Assembly: GCA_937864265.1 (NCBI GenBank) | Contig: CALMIR010000017.1 | Location: forward strand, 104,892-168,891 | Reading direction: 5' to 3' | Source: an uncultured Saprospirales bacterium | GTDB lineage: Bacteria; Bacteroidota; Bacteroidia; Chitinophagales; Saprospiraceae | DNA: 64,000 nt | Shown: positions 27,306-35,567 of the stretch, piece by piece | How positions within the stretch are numbered: the first letter of the stretch is position 1 | How the letters are laid out: every line of letters starts with the position of its first letter | Notes under the pieces: model-generated | Told to the model about the DNA's origin: nothing | Databases searched by the model: none | Seen by the model: only the letters and a program-made list of their open reading frames with translations | Made by a program: the position numbers and the translations under genes

Positions 27306-28721
27306 ATGAATAACCAACCCAGCTTTTTTGATCGCTTGAACAATTGGGCTAGAAACTCGGTCACACTAAAACTCTTTACTATTGGTGTGCTCATCCTTTT
27401 TCTGCTCATTCCAGCCAGCATGCTCACCAGCTTGATTAATGAGCGAGAGCACATCAGAGACACAGCCATTCAAGAAGTCAGCTCTAAGTGGGGCCTGAAT
27501 CAAACCATCAGTGGTCCGGTAATTGCTGTGCCTTATGAGAGCATTTACCAAACAGATGATGGCAAGGCGGCAGTAAAAAATGGATTTGTTCATTTTTTGC
27601 CAGATGAACTCCGCATTGAAGGTACTTTGATTCCTGAAAAACGATACCGGGGGATATATGTGGTGGTGTTGTACAATGCCAAGCTGTCTGTGAGTGGAAA
27701 ATTTGGTCGTTTGGAACCAACAACCATCAAAGTACCAGAGGCGGATATTCAATGGTCAAAAGCTTTGTTGAACATTGGTGTCAGCGACATGAAAGGCGTT
27801 CAAAACCAATTGCAACTGACCTTAAACGGGGATCGGGTGCTGGATTTTGGCCCCGGAGTGGTAGCCAGCGATTTATTTGCTTCTGGTGCCAATATACCGC
27901 TAGATTTGAGCAATCGCGACGAACTCGCCGAAATGCGTTTTTCCTTCGATTTGAATCTCAATGGCAGCAGCGACCTCTATTTTGTGCCTTTTGCCAAAGA
28001 AAACAACATTCAACTCACTTCCAATTGGAGCAATCCAAGCTTTGAAGGCGATTTCTTACCAGATAATCGGGAGGTGAACGAACAAGGCTTTAGCGCTACC
28101 TGGAAAGTATTGCAACTCAATCGGAATTACCCGCAGCAGGGACAGGATAATTTCATTGGCGAAAACAATGCCAACAGCAATACGTATTACGATGATAGGG
28201 CAGGATATGTAAACTATTCGGAAACAGCATTCCGATCCAACACAGGCGCTTTTGGTGTAAAATTGCTATTGCCCATCGACGAATACCAAAAGAGTATGCG
28301 CTCTGCCAAATACGCTACCTTTTTTGTCATTATTACTTTTTTGACATTTTTCTTCATCGAGGTTTTGAACCGACGGCGCTTGCATCCCATCCAATATATT
28401 TTAATTGGGTCGGCCATCATCCTCTTTTATGTACTGCTGCTTTCCATCTCAGAACACTTGAGTTTTGATTGGGCTTATTGGATAGCTTGTCTAATTATCG
28501 TCCTACTAATCACTATTTACAGCTCCTTTGTTTTGAAAAACAGGCGGCTCACTTTTATGGTGAGTGGCCTACTGCTCATCTTATACGGCTTTTTCTACTC
28601 CATATTGCAATTGCAAGATTACGCCTTATTGTTGGGAAGTTTCGGACTCTTGCTTATCTTGGGCACCATTATGTACCTCACAAGAAATGTGGATTGGTAC
28701 CATTTAAGGCAAGACGATTGA
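27306..28721 (+). CDS. creD: CreD-family inner membrane protein
   Basis: 471 residues with an N-terminal membrane helix (about 22-45, LKLFTIGVLILFLLIPASML), a large periplasmic domain with the conserved GPVIAVPY motif early in it, and about five membrane segments in the last 140 residues (from about 336). This is the CreD layout. CreD is linked to beta-lactam resistance and envelope integrity in other bacteria; no creBC-like two-component genes are adjacent here, so the local regulation is unknown. Confidence 0.9.
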   Translation: MNNQPSFFDRLNNWARNSVTLKLFTIGVLILFLLIPASMLTSLINEREHIRDTAIQEVSSKWGLNQTISGPVIAVPYESIYQTDDGKAAVKNGFVHFLPDELRIEGTLIPEKRYRGIYVVVLYNAKLSVSGKFGRLEPTTIKVPEADIQWSKALLNIGVSDMKGVQNQLQLTLNGDRVLDFGPGVVASDLFASGANIPLDLSNRDELAEMRFSFDLNLNGSSDLYFVPFAKENNIQLTSNWSNPSFEGDFLPDNREVNEQGFSATWKVLQLNRNYPQQGQDNFIGENNANSNTYYDDRAGYVNYSETAFRSNTGAFGVKLLLPIDEYQKSMRSAKYATFFVIITFLTFFFIEVLNRRRLHPIQYILIGSAIILFYVLLLSISEHLSFDWAYWIACLIIVLLITIYSSFVLKNRRLTFMVSGLLLILYGFFYSILQLQDYALLLGSFGLLLILGTIMYLTRNVDWYHLRQDD

Positions 28722-28754
28722 CGGAGGATTGCCAATTAACAATGGTTTTTATAA

Positions 28755-29435
28755 ATGCCCTGGTTTTTTAATCGACTTACAAATACGGATTTGCCTGAGT
28801 TTTGGGAGGCGTATCGGCAAAAGATGCAACAGTCTTATACCTATAACACCCCCATTGAGAAGGTAAGGTTTGTGGTTTTCGACACCGAAACAACGGGCTT
28901 GAACGTCAAGAAAGACCATTTGCTATCCATAGGAGCTGTCAGCATCCAAAACTTCCAGTTGACTGTAAAAGATTCTTTTGAGTGTTTTGTTCAGCAAAGC
29001 TATCAAAGTAATGGAGAAAGCATTCGGGTACACGGTATATTGCCGGTGATGAAAAGCCATCAGATGGATGAATGGCAGGCAGTTGCTGCTTTTACCGAAT
29101 TTTTGAGCAACGGTGTATTGGTGGGCCATCATGTCGGCTTTGACATAGGCATGGTCAATAAAGTGCTGAAAACTAAAATCAAGCAAAAACTATGGAATAA
29201 AAAAATAGATACCCTGGATATGGCCATCCGTTTATCCCCATCTGCCGACAACAATCAAAGGGAATCATTGGGCCTCGACCACCTTTGCCAAAAATACCAA
29301 ATACCAGTCAGCGATCGGCACACTTCAGCCGGTGATGCTTTGATAACCGGTATATTGTTTATGAAATTATTGGCGCGTTTACAGGATAGAGGCATAAAGA
29401 CTTTGGGGCAGTTATTGCATAAACCGATGTTCTGA
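28755..29435 (+). CDS. DnaQ-like DEDDh 3'-5' exonuclease
   Basis: 226 residues with all five DEDDh positions: D43 and E45 (FDTETTG), D130 (HHVGFD), and H189 with D194 (DRHTSAGDA). This is the fold of the proofreading subunit of DNA polymerase III and of related nucleases such as RNase T. The N-terminal 30 residues (WFFNRLTNTDLPEFW) are an extension. It is not next to polymerase genes. Proofreading or repair role is inferred. Confidence 0.9.
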   Translation: MPWFFNRLTNTDLPEFWEAYRQKMQQSYTYNTPIEKVRFVVFDTETTGLNVKKDHLLSIGAVSIQNFQLTVKDSFECFVQQSYQSNGESIRVHGILPVMKSHQMDEWQAVAAFTEFLSNGVLVGHHVGFDIGMVNKVLKTKIKQKLWNKKIDTLDMAIRLSPSADNNQRESLGLDHLCQKYQIPVSDRHTSAGDALITGILFMKLLARLQDRGIKTLGQLLHKPMF

Positions 29436-29465
29436 TGCATTTTTGCAGGTCAAAAAACGAATAAC

Positions 29466-29954
29466 ATGAGAATCGTTGTTACACTTGTCTTTTTTGTATT
29501 GATCGCGGCTTGTGGAAATCATCCAAATCCTGCACAAGAACAGTCCACCACCGCTGATGTAGCACCTGCCCCTAATGAGGCTGGAAATGCGGCCACTCCA
29601 GACACAGTACGATTTCCTGATTTAGAAAAAAAGAATTGGGAATTGATCAGCTATGAACTCGACGGTGAAGCTTTTGATATCGTCCGTGATTCAAAGGTAC
29701 GCATTCAATTTTTGGGCAACCAATTGAGCGGAAATTCAGGGTGCAACACCTTTCAGGCAGGTGTCGCTATTGGTCAAGATGGAACTTTAAAAGTTGACCC
29801 CATCGCTCAAACGAAAATGATTTGCCAGGGCGTAATGAGGCAGGAAAACAACATTACGGCATTGTTGCAACAGGCTCAGACCTATAGCGTCAACCGCATT
29901 TTCCTGGAAATTGGCGCTGCCAATGGTAAAATGACGTTTGCATTGCCCCAATAA
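29466..29954 (+). CDS. META-domain (HslJ-like) lipoprotein
   Basis: 162 residues with a lipoprotein signal (LIAACG, lipidated Cys16) and an acidic/Ala-rich linker. From about residue 55 there is a META domain: WELISYELDG, FLGNQLSGNSGCNTFQAGV, and TKMICQGVMRQEN. META-domain proteins such as HslJ are envelope stress-related. It lies 30 bases after the exonuclease gene. Confidence 0.88.
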   Translation: MRIVVTLVFFVLIAACGNHPNPAQEQSTTADVAPAPNEAGNAATPDTVRFPDLEKKNWELISYELDGEAFDIVRDSKVRIQFLGNQLSGNSGCNTFQAGVAIGQDGTLKVDPIAQTKMICQGVMRQENNITALLQQAQTYSVNRIFLEIGAANGKMTFALPQ

Positions 29955-29975
29955 TGCTTGGAATGAGGCGCTGCT

Positions 29976-31220
29976 TTAGGTGGCATATTTTTTGAAAATA
30001 ACGGAACCGATTTGACCGCCGAACCCAAAAGTGTTGCTCATGGCATATTCCAATTCTTTTGAAATGGATTTGTCCAATACGAAATCAAATTTATCAGCAA
30101 ACTCAAGATCAATAGCTTGGGTATTGATGGTAGGAGGAATGCTATTTGTTTCCACTGCTTTTATAGCTGCTACGCCTTCAATGGCGCCGGCTGCTCCCAG
30201 CAGATGCCCGGTCATAGATTTAGTGCCACTGATGCTCAATTGCTTGTTGGCACCAAAAAGCCGTTCTATCCCTTTTAGTTCACTGATGTCGCCATTAGGG
30301 GTAGAAGTGGCATGGGCATTTATATAACCAACCTTTGAAGCATCTATTTGGGCGTCTTCTAAGGCCGCTTTCATACCCAAGTAAGCGCCCAACCCTTCTG
30401 GATGGGAGCCTGTAAGATGATATGCATCGGCAGCCATGCCTGCTCCGGCTATTTCTGCAAATATGGGGGCTTTCCTTGCCTGAGCATGCTCCAGACTTTC
30501 CAAGATAATGGCGCCAGCACCTTCACCCATCACAAACCCGTTTCTGTTCGCATCAAATGGACGGGAGGCATTTTCGTAGTCGTCGTTCTGAGTGGACAGG
30601 GCTTTCAGCGCTCCGAAGCCACCTATTGCGCTTTTGGTGATGGCCGCCTCAGAACCACCAGTGATAATCATATTGGCTTTGCCCCAACGGATGTAATTGA
30701 AGGCATCAATCATTGCCATATTGGAGGACGCACAGGCCGAAACGGTGGCAAAATTAATACCTCGAAGCCCATATTTCATGGCAATGATACCAGGGCAAAT
30801 GTTGACAATAAGCTTGGGTACAAAGAAGGGATTGAACAAAGGTATTTCGCCTCCAGCCCCAAATTCCAGGACTTGGTTTTGGAAAGTTTCAATACCACCG
30901 TTACCAGATCCCCAAATGACGCCTATTCGGTCTCGGTCAAGTTGTTCAAAATTGACTTCGGCCTGTTCCAGGGCTTCCTTTACAGCAGCCAATGCATAGT
31001 GGGTGAATAAATCATACTTTCTGACCTCCGGCCTTTCCATGTACTTGGTAGGGTCAAAATTTTTGACCTCGCAGGCAAAGCGGGTTTTGAATGCCTTGGC
31101 GTCGAATTTTGTGATAGGCCCGACCCCATTTTTCCCAGCCAGTAATGCTGACCAGAATTCATTTGCATTGTTGCCAATGGGCGTAATCGCTCCAACTCCT
31201 GTTACGACTACTCTGTTCAT
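29976..31220 (-). CDS. fabF: Beta-ketoacyl-ACP synthase II
   Basis: 414 residues, the normal FabF length. The active-site Cys163 (TVSACASSN) and the two histidines (INAHATSTPNGD and KSMTGHLLGAAGA) are present. It condenses malonyl-ACP with acyl-ACP in fatty acid elongation. It stands alone on the minus strand; acpP and other fab genes are not adjacent. Confidence 0.94.
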   Translation of the reverse strand: MNRVVVTGVGAITPIGNNANEFWSALLAGKNGVGPITKFDAKAFKTRFACEVKNFDPTKYMERPEVRKYDLFTHYALAAVKEALEQAEVNFEQLDRDRIGVIWGSGNGGIETFQNQVLEFGAGGEIPLFNPFFVPKLIVNICPGIIAMKYGLRGINFATVSACASSNMAMIDAFNYIRWGKANMIITGGSEAAITKSAIGGFGALKALSTQNDDYENASRPFDANRNGFVMGEGAGAIILESLEHAQARKAPIFAEIAGAGMAADAYHLTGSHPEGLGAYLGMKAALEDAQIDASKVGYINAHATSTPNGDISELKGIERLFGANKQLSISGTKSMTGHLLGAAGAIEGVAAIKAVETNSIPPTINTQAIDLEFADKFDFVLDKSISKELEYAMSNTFGFGGQIGSVIFKKYAT

Positions 31221-31587
31221 TTTGATTTGAGTTTAATAAACTGTTATTGCTCTATTTTGCATTGGCAATGGCGCAATACATTATTCAGAACTGCAAAAAC
31301 ATAGCAGCCCAAGCGAGAAAACAGCCTAGGTGTTCACAGATGCCTTAGAAAATGACCTGATGATTTTAGAGCCAGAGGAATAAATAAGCAGCTATAAGAC
31401 GGTTAGACAAACATTAAAATAAAAGGATTATCAATTACTATGGTCTAAAATATGTGATTAGGTACATTTTCTTAAACCAAATGTACAACTATTTTGACAT
31501 TATCCAATGATAATGTTTGAGCAACCATTTATTTTTTTTTTTGTCATTAGGAGGCAAAAGCAATTCACCATTTTAAACACTGTTATT
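31221..31587. other. Intergenic region upstream of fabF and the PDZ gene
   Basis: About 370 bases of AT-rich sequence holding divergent promoters that I could not define precisely. A Shine-Dalgarno-like ggagg at 31549-31553 lies too far (about 35 bases) from the ATG to decide the start. No gene or hairpin of note. Confidence 0.5.
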
Positions 31588-32976
31588 ATGAAGAAAGGAA
31601 TACTCATTTTGCTGGCTATTATGACAGCACTTACCTGGAATGGGCTAATCGCTCAAGAAGACGAACAAGTAATTGTAATTCAGAAAATTAAGAACGATGA
31701 CGGCAGCGTGACTACCGTTAAAAAACGAGTAGAAAAAGGCGAAAAACTCGATGACTACCTGAAAGAATTAGGTGATGTGGAAGGGCGAGGACTTGAGTTG
31801 CATTTCGGTCAGGAAAGCGATAATGTAGAAGCAGAAGGGGAGGGGGAGACCATTTTTTTCTTCCGAGAGGCCAAAGATGGAGAGGCAAGATGGGAATTTA
31901 AGCAAGAAGATTGCGAGAAGATGGGTAAAGACCTGGAGGAGTTGAAAATCATCATGCACGACAACGAGCGCAACAATCACCATTACAACTTCAATTTCAA
32001 CTGGGATGGAAATGGGGATAGTCACCCACGCGTCATCACAGAAATGGCACAAAAGGCATTTTTGGGTGTCTATTCTGAAGGTATGCCCAATGGGGAAGGG
32101 GTTCGCTTGAGCGGCATCGTTTCTGGTTCGGCTGCTGCAGAGGCCGGTCTTCAACAAGGCGATGTATTGCTTTCTTTGGGCGGTATCCCAACCAATGGCG
32201 AGTACGGATTGCGCGGGGCTTTATCCCAATTGCAGCCTGGCCAGCAGGTGACTGCCGTATTGATGAGAAACGACCAATCTTTGCAACTACCCGTTACATT
32301 GGGTAAAAAAGAATACGCACGCCGCATTTTGAACGACGAACGCGACCCTTGCGATGTGTTTATCGGTGTCTATGTAGGCGGAACAGCCAGGGATGGTAAA
32401 GGAGTACAAATAACAGGCATTATAGGAAATACGCCAGCAGAGGAATCTGGTGTTTTGGCAGGCGATGTTATCCTGAACTTGGATGGCGTGGCAGTGAACG
32501 ATAACGATGAGTTATTAGTTGAGCGCGATAAGCACAATCCAGGCGATGCCTTTACGCTGAACATTTTGAGAAATGGACAAACGATGGCTATCAACGCTAG
32601 GTTCAAAACTTGCGAAGAAGGGGGTATGGTTGAGCTATTGGAAGAAGAAGAAGCTGTGGTAGAACAACTCGAAACACCAGAAACGCCACAGTCATTGATC
32701 AACAGCTCCAATCTGGAACTTTTTGATTATTCGGCGTACCCTAATCCCACATTTGGCGAAGTCAATGTACGCTTTGAAGCGGAAGCCCTGCCTACTAATG
32801 TACAGTTGATTGATATCACTGGTCGAGTGATTTATCAAGAACAACTCAATCAATTTGATGGCTATTACAATCAAACCATCGATTTGAAAGGAGCCGTTCC
32901 CGGCAACATCACCCTTTCCATTCAGCAAGGTGATAAAATCATCAGCAAGATACTGGTTTTGTTGAGCCGGGCATAA
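31588..32976 (+). CDS. Secreted double-PDZ protein with T9SS sorting domain
   Basis: Start at 31588 (MKKGILILLAIMTALTW), with signal peptide cleavage near IAQ at 23; the frame opens 27 codons earlier without an export signal. The 462-residue product has an acidic N-terminal region, two PDZ domains at about 160-240 (FLGVYSEGMPNGEGVRLSGI) and about 258-340 (FIGVYVGGTARDGKGVQITG), and a T9SS sorting domain at about 385-462 (DYSAYPNPTFGEV). There is no protease domain, so it is not a DegP/HtrA enzyme but likely a peptide-binding surface or periplasmic scaffold. Confidence 0.87.
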   Translation: MKKGILILLAIMTALTWNGLIAQEDEQVIVIQKIKNDDGSVTTVKKRVEKGEKLDDYLKELGDVEGRGLELHFGQESDNVEAEGEGETIFFFREAKDGEARWEFKQEDCEKMGKDLEELKIIMHDNERNNHHYNFNFNWDGNGDSHPRVITEMAQKAFLGVYSEGMPNGEGVRLSGIVSGSAAAEAGLQQGDVLLSLGGIPTNGEYGLRGALSQLQPGQQVTAVLMRNDQSLQLPVTLGKKEYARRILNDERDPCDVFIGVYVGGTARDGKGVQITGIIGNTPAEESGVLAGDVILNLDGVAVNDNDELLVERDKHNPGDAFTLNILRNGQTMAINARFKTCEEGGMVELLEEEEAVVEQLETPETPQSLINSSNLELFDYSAYPNPTFGEVNVRFEAEALPTNVQLIDITGRVIYQEQLNQFDGYYNQTIDLKGAVPGNITLSIQQGDKIISKILVLLSRA

Positions 32977-33020
32977 AAGGATAAATTTTCTCTCTTATCT
33001 AACAAAAAGAGCGCGTGATG

Positions 33021-33060
33021 GCGGGTATTCCACTGGTATGGAATGCCCGCTTTTACTTTT
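33021..33060 (+). terminator. Rho-independent terminator after the PDZ gene
   Basis: The arms gcgggtattcca and tggaatgcccgc (one G.U pair) are followed by ttttactttt. Confidence 0.85.
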
Positions 33061-33195
33061 TAGCTGACATTTGTACCTGCTCAACTGCATTAAATCAGGA
33101 AGCCAGGCATCCGGTGTTCTGTTTTGTTAGGGTGTAAAGCCAATTGGGAATTAGGGCGTAAATTCCCCAACTGCTCATTCCTGAGCTTCTGAAGT

Positions 33196-33326
33196 ACTCC
33201 CCAGAAACTGCCCCCCCTTGAACCCTGCCGAAAATTGGTCGGCTCTATTTTTTAGCTGGACAGTTTTTAACTTGTTTTTTTCTTCCTTTTGGTCTATCTT
33301 AGTGCGGAGGTTTTTCCTAATGGATG
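33196..33326 (+). repeat. 131-bp direct repeat, left copy, flanking vapBC
   Basis: It is identical to 34152-34280 except for one extra c and one extra t in the run near its left end. It begins actccccagaaactg and ends cctaatggatg. Inside is a gccga/tcggc hairpin. The two copies bracket the vapBC module at a distance of 956 bases. Confidence 0.95.
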
Positions 33327-33374
33327 CGGCTACCAAATCAAGAACGTCTCAAAATATACTGATAAAAAGAGAGG

Positions 33375-33406
33375 TTTACTTAGGAACTACTAAGTCTGTA
33401 AATTTG
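33375..33406 (+). promoter_or_regulatory. vapBC promoter with internal palindromic operator
   Basis: TTTA at 33375-33378 and TAAATTTG at 33399-33406 are 20 bp apart and fit the Bacteroidota promoter pattern except for one base. A perfect palindrome, acttag-gaacta-ctaagt at 33378-33395, fills the spacer between them, the expected place for an autorepressor site. Confidence 0.55.
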
Positions 33407-33429
33407 TTTTGGTTGAAAATTCAGATGGT

Positions 33430-33669
33430 ATGGAAAATACATTGATTTCCAGGTATTTAAGATTGTTTGAGCCTCTAAGTACAGAGCTGAAATTAGAGCT
33501 TTTGGCAGCCCTGTCTGAAAACATAAAGGCTGGATGGAAAAAATCGAGAGTTGATAAGCAGCTACTTTTCAATGATTTGAGAGGATCTTGGAGTGATGTA
33601 AGTGAAGATATTGAAGAGGATATTTATAGTACTAGAACAATATCTGATAAAGAAATTAATCTAGATTGA
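33430..33669 (+). CDS. VapB-type antitoxin
   Basis: I choose the ATG at 33430 (MENTLISRYLRLFEPL), giving 79 residues; a TTG 21 bases upstream is possible but unlikely. The protein is short, helical and acidic at its C-terminus (SDVSEDIEEDIYSTR), the part that usually wraps the toxin. The LFEPLSTELKLELLAAL segment is like antitoxins paired with PIN toxins in Bacteroidota. It sits one base before the PIN gene, a typical antitoxin-toxin arrangement, and is AT-rich relative to its surroundings. Confidence 0.72.
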   Translation: MENTLISRYLRLFEPLSTELKLELLAALSENIKAGWKKSRVDKQLLFNDLRGSWSDVSEDIEEDIYSTRTISDKEINLD

Positions 33670-33670
33670 A

Positions 33671-34087
33671 ATGAATTATCTACTAGACACGGATATCCTA
33701 ATAAGTTTTTTACAAGATAAATATTCAGTTGCCGAGAAAATGGATCAAATAGGGATTGAAAACTGCTATATTTCCGAAATATCTATTCTTGAGCTAACTT
33801 ACGGTGCTTATAATAGTACAAAAATAGAAAAGCATTTAGGAGAGGTTAATCAAGTAGAAAATTTATTTGAGACAATACCGCTATATTCTGCTGTTGAAAT
33901 TTTCGCACAAGAAAAAGTAAGATTAAGAAAAGAAGGAAATTTAATTCCAGATTTTGATTTAATTATTGGATGTACTGCAGTTGCCAACAATATGATCTTG
34001 GTAACTAATAATGTAAAGCATATGGAAAGAGTAAAAGGATTAATACTTGAAAATTGGCGAGATTCAAAATTTAATGAATTTTTGTAA
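33671..34087 (+). CDS. VapC-type PIN-domain toxin
   Basis: 138 residues, a typical PIN RNase. The acidic catalytic set is visible: D6/D8 (LLDTDILI), E41 (SILELTYG), D94 and D96 (IPDFDLIIG), followed by the conserved CTAVANNMILVTNN stretch. VapC toxins cleave tRNA or rRNA when not bound by VapB. It is preceded by its putative antitoxin with a one-base gap. The pair is enclosed by long direct repeats, suggesting acquisition as a cassette. Confidence 0.88.
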   Translation: MNYLLDTDILISFLQDKYSVAEKMDQIGIENCYISEISILELTYGAYNSTKIEKHLGEVNQVENLFETIPLYSAVEIFAQEKVRLRKEGNLIPDFDLIIGCTAVANNMILVTNNVKHMERVKGLILENWRDSKFNEFL

Positions 34088-34151
34088 TAAATTCAGGCAG
34101 CCCCTAAGGGCTTAATAGCAACGCTGGGTTTCACAGCCCCTTCCCTGTAGA

Positions 34152-34280
34152 ACTCCCCAGAAACTGCCCCCCTGAACCCTGCCGAAAATTGGTCGGCTCT
34201 ATTTTTTAGCTGGACAGTTTTTAACTTGTTTTTTTCTTCCTTTTGGTCTATCTTAGTGCGGAGGTTTTTCCTAATGGATG
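34152..34280 (+). repeat. 129-bp direct repeat, right copy, flanking vapBC
   Basis: This is the second copy of the repeat at 33196-33326, in the same orientation and identical over the last 106 bases. It lies 64 bases downstream of vapC and 85 bases upstream of the EAD gene. Confidence 0.95.
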
Positions 34281-34365
34281 TTCAGATGAGCTTCTTCCTT
34301 TTGGCGTAGGCCGATTTGGATCGGGCTGCGGGCAAAGGCTTAGATGTTCGATGATATTGTAACAA

Positions 34366-34614
34366 ATGACAAACCAACAATACATACAAAATATCCGACA
34401 CCTCATCGCAAAAGATGATATAACCAGCGCCATAGCGTGGCTGAAGGAACTGTTGGAACATACACCGCTTTTGAACGAGGTGCTTCAACAATCCGGGCGT
34501 TTTGAAAATATTCTTAAACAGATCCGACTGGGCATGGTGAACCCTGCTGAGGCCACTTTGACCCTGAACCAGATTCGCGCTGCGCTGCTCGACCTCCTAT
34601 CTGAAATTGAATGA
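34366..34614 (+). CDS. Orphan effector-associated domain (EAD11-like) protein
   Basis: An 82-residue all-helical protein. Its pattern, with NIRHLIAKDDITSAIAWLKE, TPLLNEVLQQSGRFENIL, IRLGMVNPAEA and NQIRAALLDLLSEIE, is what I recognise as effector-associated domain 11. These domains usually sit at the N-terminus of larger conflict proteins and act as adaptors that bring effectors to STAND or similar sensors. Here the frame stops right after the domain. The following 350 bases contain reading frames without starts, so this may be either a genuine one-domain adaptor or the surviving head of a broken gene. Family assignment is by eye only. Confidence 0.6.
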   Translation: MTNQQYIQNIRHLIAKDDITSAIAWLKELLEHTPLLNEVLQQSGRFENILKQIRLGMVNPAEATLTLNQIRAALLDLLSEIE

Positions 34615-34765
34615 ATACGCCTCCGAGAAGAACCAGACCCCTTTAAAACTACCCACCTACCGCGAAGCCTTTCTCGACGACCTCCATACATTTGAACAAG
34701 CGGGCATCATCGCGCCCGAAATACTGCCGGGAGTGCAGGCCGTACGGAAATTACTGGAAGAATAA
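34607..34765 (+). pseudogene. Possible gene remnant after the EAD gene
   Basis: A stop-free frame overlaps the end of the EAD gene in another frame and encodes sequence with normal protein character (LKLPTYREAFLDDLHTFEQ, then PGVQAVRKLLEE) before TAA. It has no ATG, only a TTG at 34607. It could be the tail of a larger gene lost by deletion or frameshift, or a very small protein using a rare start. The protein family is not recognised. Confidence 0.35.
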
Positions 34766-35022
34766 GCCACAACGGTAATGAAAATAGACCTACTTCAAAG
34801 GCCCCTTACTCGACTTCCGCACAGGTGTGCTTTTACAAATAGCCACTGGACAAGCCTTTTTCGTTGTCCTTAGATTTGAGGCAAGACCAAATACCTGCTT
34901 TTACTTTAGCTCGGCCTTATACCCATTCGCCCCCTTTTTTTACCTGTTCAGAAACATTTAAGCCTAAGCTCCTAACGCAGTTTGTATTTTTGTGTTTTTA
35001 TAGGCTAATGCAACCTGAACAG
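34766..35022. other. Region of gene debris before the YceI gene
   Basis: An ATG at 34778 opens a 30-codon frame, and 34788-34961 is open in a third frame for 57 codons without a start (GPLLDFRTGVLLQIATGQA is readable). This looks like eroded coding sequence rather than normal intergenic DNA. The promoter of the YceI gene lies at its right end. Confidence 0.4.
34985..34992 (+). promoter_or_regulatory. -7 promoter element of the YceI-kinase operon
   Basis: TATTTTTG matches TAnnTTTG. Transcription would begin near 34999, which favours the ATG at 35023 over earlier frames. An upstream TTTG at proper spacing is not evident. Confidence 0.4.
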
Positions 35023-35565
35023 ATGAACGGATTATTATTGCTTTGCATTCATTTAATTATCGCCCAGCCCGGCGAAGGGACTACTTATCTGATCAAAAAT
35101 GGAAAAGTAAGCTTTCGCTCCGATGCACCGTTGGAATTGATTGAAGCCAGTTCTGGCAAGTTAAATGGCGTTGTTGACCTTAGCAAAAACACCTTCGCTT
35201 TTACCATTGATATCAACTCTTTTGAAGGCTTTAACAGCCCTTTGCAAAAAGAGCATTTCAATGAAAACTACCTAGAAAGCAGAAAATACAAAACTGCTAC
35301 CTACCTCGGTAAGATGATTGAAAAACCTGACTTCACACAAGATGGCGATTATATCATTCGCACAAAGGGGGTACTGACCATACACGGTGTAGCCCAAGAG
35401 CGGATCATCAAAAATGAGGTGAATGTCGAAGGCAATAAAATGACCATACGTTCCAATTTTACGGTATTGCTGGAAGAACACGATATTAGCATTCCCAAGA
35501 TTGTTCACCAAAAAATTGCCGAAGAAATTGAAGTTAGCATTGTAGCTGTTGCCGAAAAACAGTAA
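35023..35565 (+). CDS. YceI-family periplasmic protein
   Basis: Start at 35023 (MNGLLLLCIHLIIAQPGEG), giving a signal peptide and 180 residues; an ATG five codons earlier is also possible. The YceI lipocalin-like fold is recognisable by SGKLNGVVDLSKNTFAFTID, KEHFNENYLESRKYKTATY and GVLTIHGVAQERI. YceI proteins bind lipid-like ligands such as polyprenoids. It ends 2 bases before the histidine kinase gene, so the two are probably translationally coupled, which suggests a link between the ligand and the sensor. A paralogue lies at 44459. Confidence 0.87.
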   Translation: MNGLLLLCIHLIIAQPGEGTTYLIKNGKVSFRSDAPLELIEASSGKLNGVVDLSKNTFAFTIDINSFEGFNSPLQKEHFNENYLESRKYKTATYLGKMIEKPDFTQDGDYIIRTKGVLTIHGVAQERIIKNEVNVEGNKMTIRSNFTVLLEEHDISIPKIVHQKIAEEIEVSIVAVAEKQ

Positions 35566-35567
35566 AT

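Noticed and set aside
33218..33445. 75-codon frame spanning the left direct repeat
   Set aside because: It overlaps the repeat and the vapBC promoter, has no protein-like pattern, and the other repeat copy does not preserve it in context.
33196..34280. Insertion sequence or composite transposon
   Set aside because: The repeats are direct, carry no transposase or terminal inverted repeats, and the space between holds only vapBC.
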